A stretch of DNA of 29,030 nucleotides from a virus. Both the position numbers and the translations under genes were made by a program. Shown here piece after piece: positions 27,177 through 29,030 of this stretch. The first letter of the stretch is position 1; each line of letters begins with the position of its first letter. A model generated the notes under the pieces. It saw only the letters and a list, made by a program, of their open reading frames with translations. It did no database searches and had not been told where the DNA came from. The stretch is taken from positions 1 to 29,030 of IMG/VR virus record IMGVR_UViG_3300047374_000108, one strand, 5' to 3'.

Positions 27177-29030
27177 TTACTCGATCCCTAGTTCTTGGGA
27201 TTGAATAAACTCGTCACGCGCTCGTGTGAAATCTAATTCTGTTTGTGCAAGCTGTTCCATGAATGTACGTTGATCTTCTTCGTTTCCTTCACGATAGATC
27301 CCTGCACGAACCATCATCTTGTACATAGCACCACGGTCTAAGTAGAGAGTAAGATCGTCCTTTCCAAGGAAGTTTTCTGCCTTACTTGTTCCCGGTAGTC
27401 TAATTGGAATAGTACCGACTGCACGTTCATTCTTAACAACTTCTTTAGCAACACGGATAAATTCATCCGGGTTAGCCATAAGGTTGTCCACCATATTGTA
27501 ATAGGCGTTTGCATTGAAATTCTGTTGAATAGCACCAACAGCCGTCGTACGGATTCTTGCGCCTATACGAGATAGGACACCAAGAGTAGCTGTAATACCA
27601 CGGTTAACAGCCGCTATTTGCTCAGTCAGTTCGGCCGTACCAGATCCAGTCGGTATTGCTTTGGATCCACGAGAAGCCTGAATTAAACCCGCCTCAGTTA
27701 ACAATGTGTCTAGGGCTGATACAAATTCTGGTTTGTCTTTAAATACTATACTTGCGTAATCAAACGCATTCTTAACACCCTCTTCGTTCGCCATAAGGCT
27801 ACCGGCTTTCATTGTTCTATCGCCAGCGGCTGACTTAGTAGATCCTAGGAAGTTATTACGGAACCAGCGTGTATACGCGGCTTGAATACCTTCTTGAATG
27901 ATAGGGTTGTCTTCCGCTCTTGCCATAAGCTGGGTAAGGCGGTCTGAGTTTTGTTGGTTAGTAAATATCTTAGATAATGTTTCGTAGCCGTTTGGATTAC
28001 GAATACCTTGAGAGGTAAAGAAACCATTTAGTTCCTGTTGGTAAATTCTGTTTTTAGCTTCGTCCGCTAGACGTTGTGCCCTGATGACCTCGTCTTGGAG
28101 TTGTTGTTTGGTTAATTTGTTGTCGCCTAGTTTAGTTACGAGAGCATCAATACGGTCAGCTTCTTGACCAAAGTTCTTTCTAATTAGCGTAGAGTAACGT
28201 GACAGACTTTGGCGTACAGCATTTAGACCAAGGTCAGATACTGCTTCTGGGCCATCTAGTCGTGTGCTGAGTGTGCTTAACACATCACCGATAATAAAGT
28301 CTGTAACTAGGTTAGGATCAGCGGCCGCTTCAGGACGCTCAAGTAGTTTAACCATGTTAGCCGCTACAGAACGGTTATCATCACTGATAGTAGTTTTAAC
28401 TTGTTGACGAGCCGCATCTTCAAACATTGGAGTTTGTTTGCCACGAGCCGTTGTAGTACGTCTGAGACTACCAATTTCCTGTAGAGTAGACGCATCATCC
28501 CAGAACGGAGCCCAGTCTTCACGGAAGTAACGCATTGCTTCATTAGCGGCGTCTAGTGTTTCGTCATCCGCAACATCTTCGAGGTGCTTCATCGCATCTT
28601 CGTCAATGTATTTCTTAAACTTGATTAATGCTTTTGCGGCACCTTTTTCAGCCGCACTACCACGCTCTAATGAGTTGATTGAGTCTACGAGGCTAGGGCG
28701 TATTTCAGTAAATAACTTAGCGAAGTCTAGACCATTACTTTCTGCGAAACTTGCGAAACGCGCTTGCATTTCTTCAGTAGTCTCACGAACCATTTTGCCG
28801 TCTACTTCTTTCATTCGTCGCTTAGTTTGCTCAAGCAAAGTACCGAACAGATTATCACCGGGCATTGCGCTTGCCGCCGCGTCTAGTTGACCGGGTTTAA
28901 GGCTACGAAGGACATTGATCATCGCATCAAAGTCTACTGCACCACCTTCAATGGCGTTAAATAGATTGTTCTTCTGTGTGTCCATTGCTTCGGACGCACG
29001 AGAGATGGCGGCTACAATTTCATCCGCTGA
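27177..29030 (-). CDS. Large virion protein, N-terminus beyond window
   Basis: The frame is open from the right edge to TAA at 27177, 617 codons here. The ATG at 28985 is probably internal, since 15 further sense codons precede it and no ribosome site is evident. The protein is soluble-looking, Ala/Glu/Arg-rich and almost wholly helical, with an amphipathic GITATLGVLSRIGARIRTTA stretch near residue 450 counted from 28985. Size, helix content and placement suit a podovirus internal virion (ejection) protein. Enzymatic domains, if any, would lie upstream. The role is inferred. Confidence 0.6.
   Translation of the reverse strand, partial: SADEIVAAISRASEAMDTQKNNLFNAIEGGAVDFDAMINVLRSLKPGQLDAAASAMPGDNLFGTLLEQTKRRMKEVDGKMVRETTEEMQARFASFAESNGLDFAKLFTEIRPSLVDSINSLERGSAAEKGAAKALIKFKKYIDEDAMKHLEDVADDETLDAANEAMRYFREDWAPFWDDASTLQEIGSLRRTTTARGKQTPMFEDAARQQVKTTISDDNRSVAANMVKLLERPEAAADPNLVTDFIIGDVLSTLSTRLDGPEAVSDLGLNAVRQSLSRYSTLIRKNFGQEADRIDALVTKLGDNKLTKQQLQDEVIRAQRLADEAKNRIYQQELNGFFTSQGIRNPNGYETLSKIFTNQQNSDRLTQLMARAEDNPIIQEGIQAAYTRWFRNNFLGSTKSAAGDRTMKAGSLMANEEGVKNAFDYASIVFKDKPEFVSALDTLLTEAGLIQASRGSKAIPTGSGTAELTEQIAAVNRGITATLGVLSRIGARIRTTAVGAIQQNFNANAYYNMVDNLMANPDEFIRVAKEVVKNERAVGTIPIRLPGTSKAENFLGKDDLTLYLDRGAMYKMMVRAGIYREGNEEDQRTFMEQLAQTELDFTRARDEFIQSQELGIE

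Noticed and set aside
27166-27179. GCGCCAGTTA at the tRNA-Arg 3' end also occurs at 13315-13324; considered as a second attachment site.
   Set aside because: Only 10 bp shared, with no flanking match; the 39-bp tRNA match at 14854 is a far better attP.
1-29030. CRISPR arrays, insertion sequences, rRNA genes, a phage RNA polymerase and a CI-type repressor.
   Set aside because: None seen on either strand; repeats found are short and isolated, and no transposase, RNA polymerase or clear repressor gene is present.

Overview
The window looks like about 29 kb of a tailed-phage genome, probably a short-tailed marine phage of the Puniceispirillum phage HMO-2011 type with an alphaproteobacterial host. 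Three things point there. The family A DNA polymerase carries a DnaJ-like zinc insertion between its exonuclease and polymerase halves, a trait reported for HMO-2011. The replication set is T7-like (separate primase and helicase, endonuclease I, exonuclease) and joined to a class Ia ribonucleotide reductase. A 39-bp block beside the integrase matches the 3' part of a bacterial initiator tRNA gene. No lysis genes or master repressor are recognisable here. Family names come from reading the translations; no search was run.

Layout: (1) 1-8955, minus strand: virion assembly, read right to left as four small basic proteins, a membrane-anchored coiled-coil protein, terminase small and large subunits, portal, two accessory proteins, scaffold and major capsid protein (cut by the left edge). 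(2) 9061-9802, minus strand: a small protein plus a PD-(D/E)XK nuclease behind two tandem promoters with inverted repeats. (3) 9927-12760, minus strand: an island much richer in G+C, GGCC and CCGG than its surroundings, holding GP88-like, DUF932-like, a small membrane and a small exported protein, and about 500 bp of non-coding DNA. (4) 12820-14910: lysogeny region with a small gene, a candidate minus-strand structured RNA with anti-Shine-Dalgarno loops, a tyrosine integrase, two small genes and attP. (5) 15065-27013, plus strand: primase, helicase, nuclease, DNA polymerase, SSB-like protein, iron-sulfur exonuclease, endonuclease I, dNMP kinase, NrdA, NrdB, an RMF-like protein and a MazG-like protein, often with 1-11 nt overlaps. 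(6) 27048-27175: a strong terminator followed at once by tRNA-Arg(ACG). (7) 27177-29030, minus strand: the C-terminal part of a large virion protein whose reading frame runs past the right edge.

How the parts fit: the plus-strand block makes dNTPs (reductase, dNMP kinase), copies DNA (primase, helicase, polymerase, SSB-like) and degrades or resolves DNA (exonuclease, endonuclease I). The minus-strand block packages it. The integrase and attP imply integration into a host initiator-tRNA gene. Regulation appears to use short A/T-rich dyads containing TAGTTA/TAACTA at several promoters, best seen before the MazG-like gene, where one 17-bp dyad fills the -35/-10 spacer exactly and another abuts the -35 box. 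Two membrane or exported micro-genes (14458-14604 and 11769-11882) and the candidate RNA at 13141-13290 are the least expected items.
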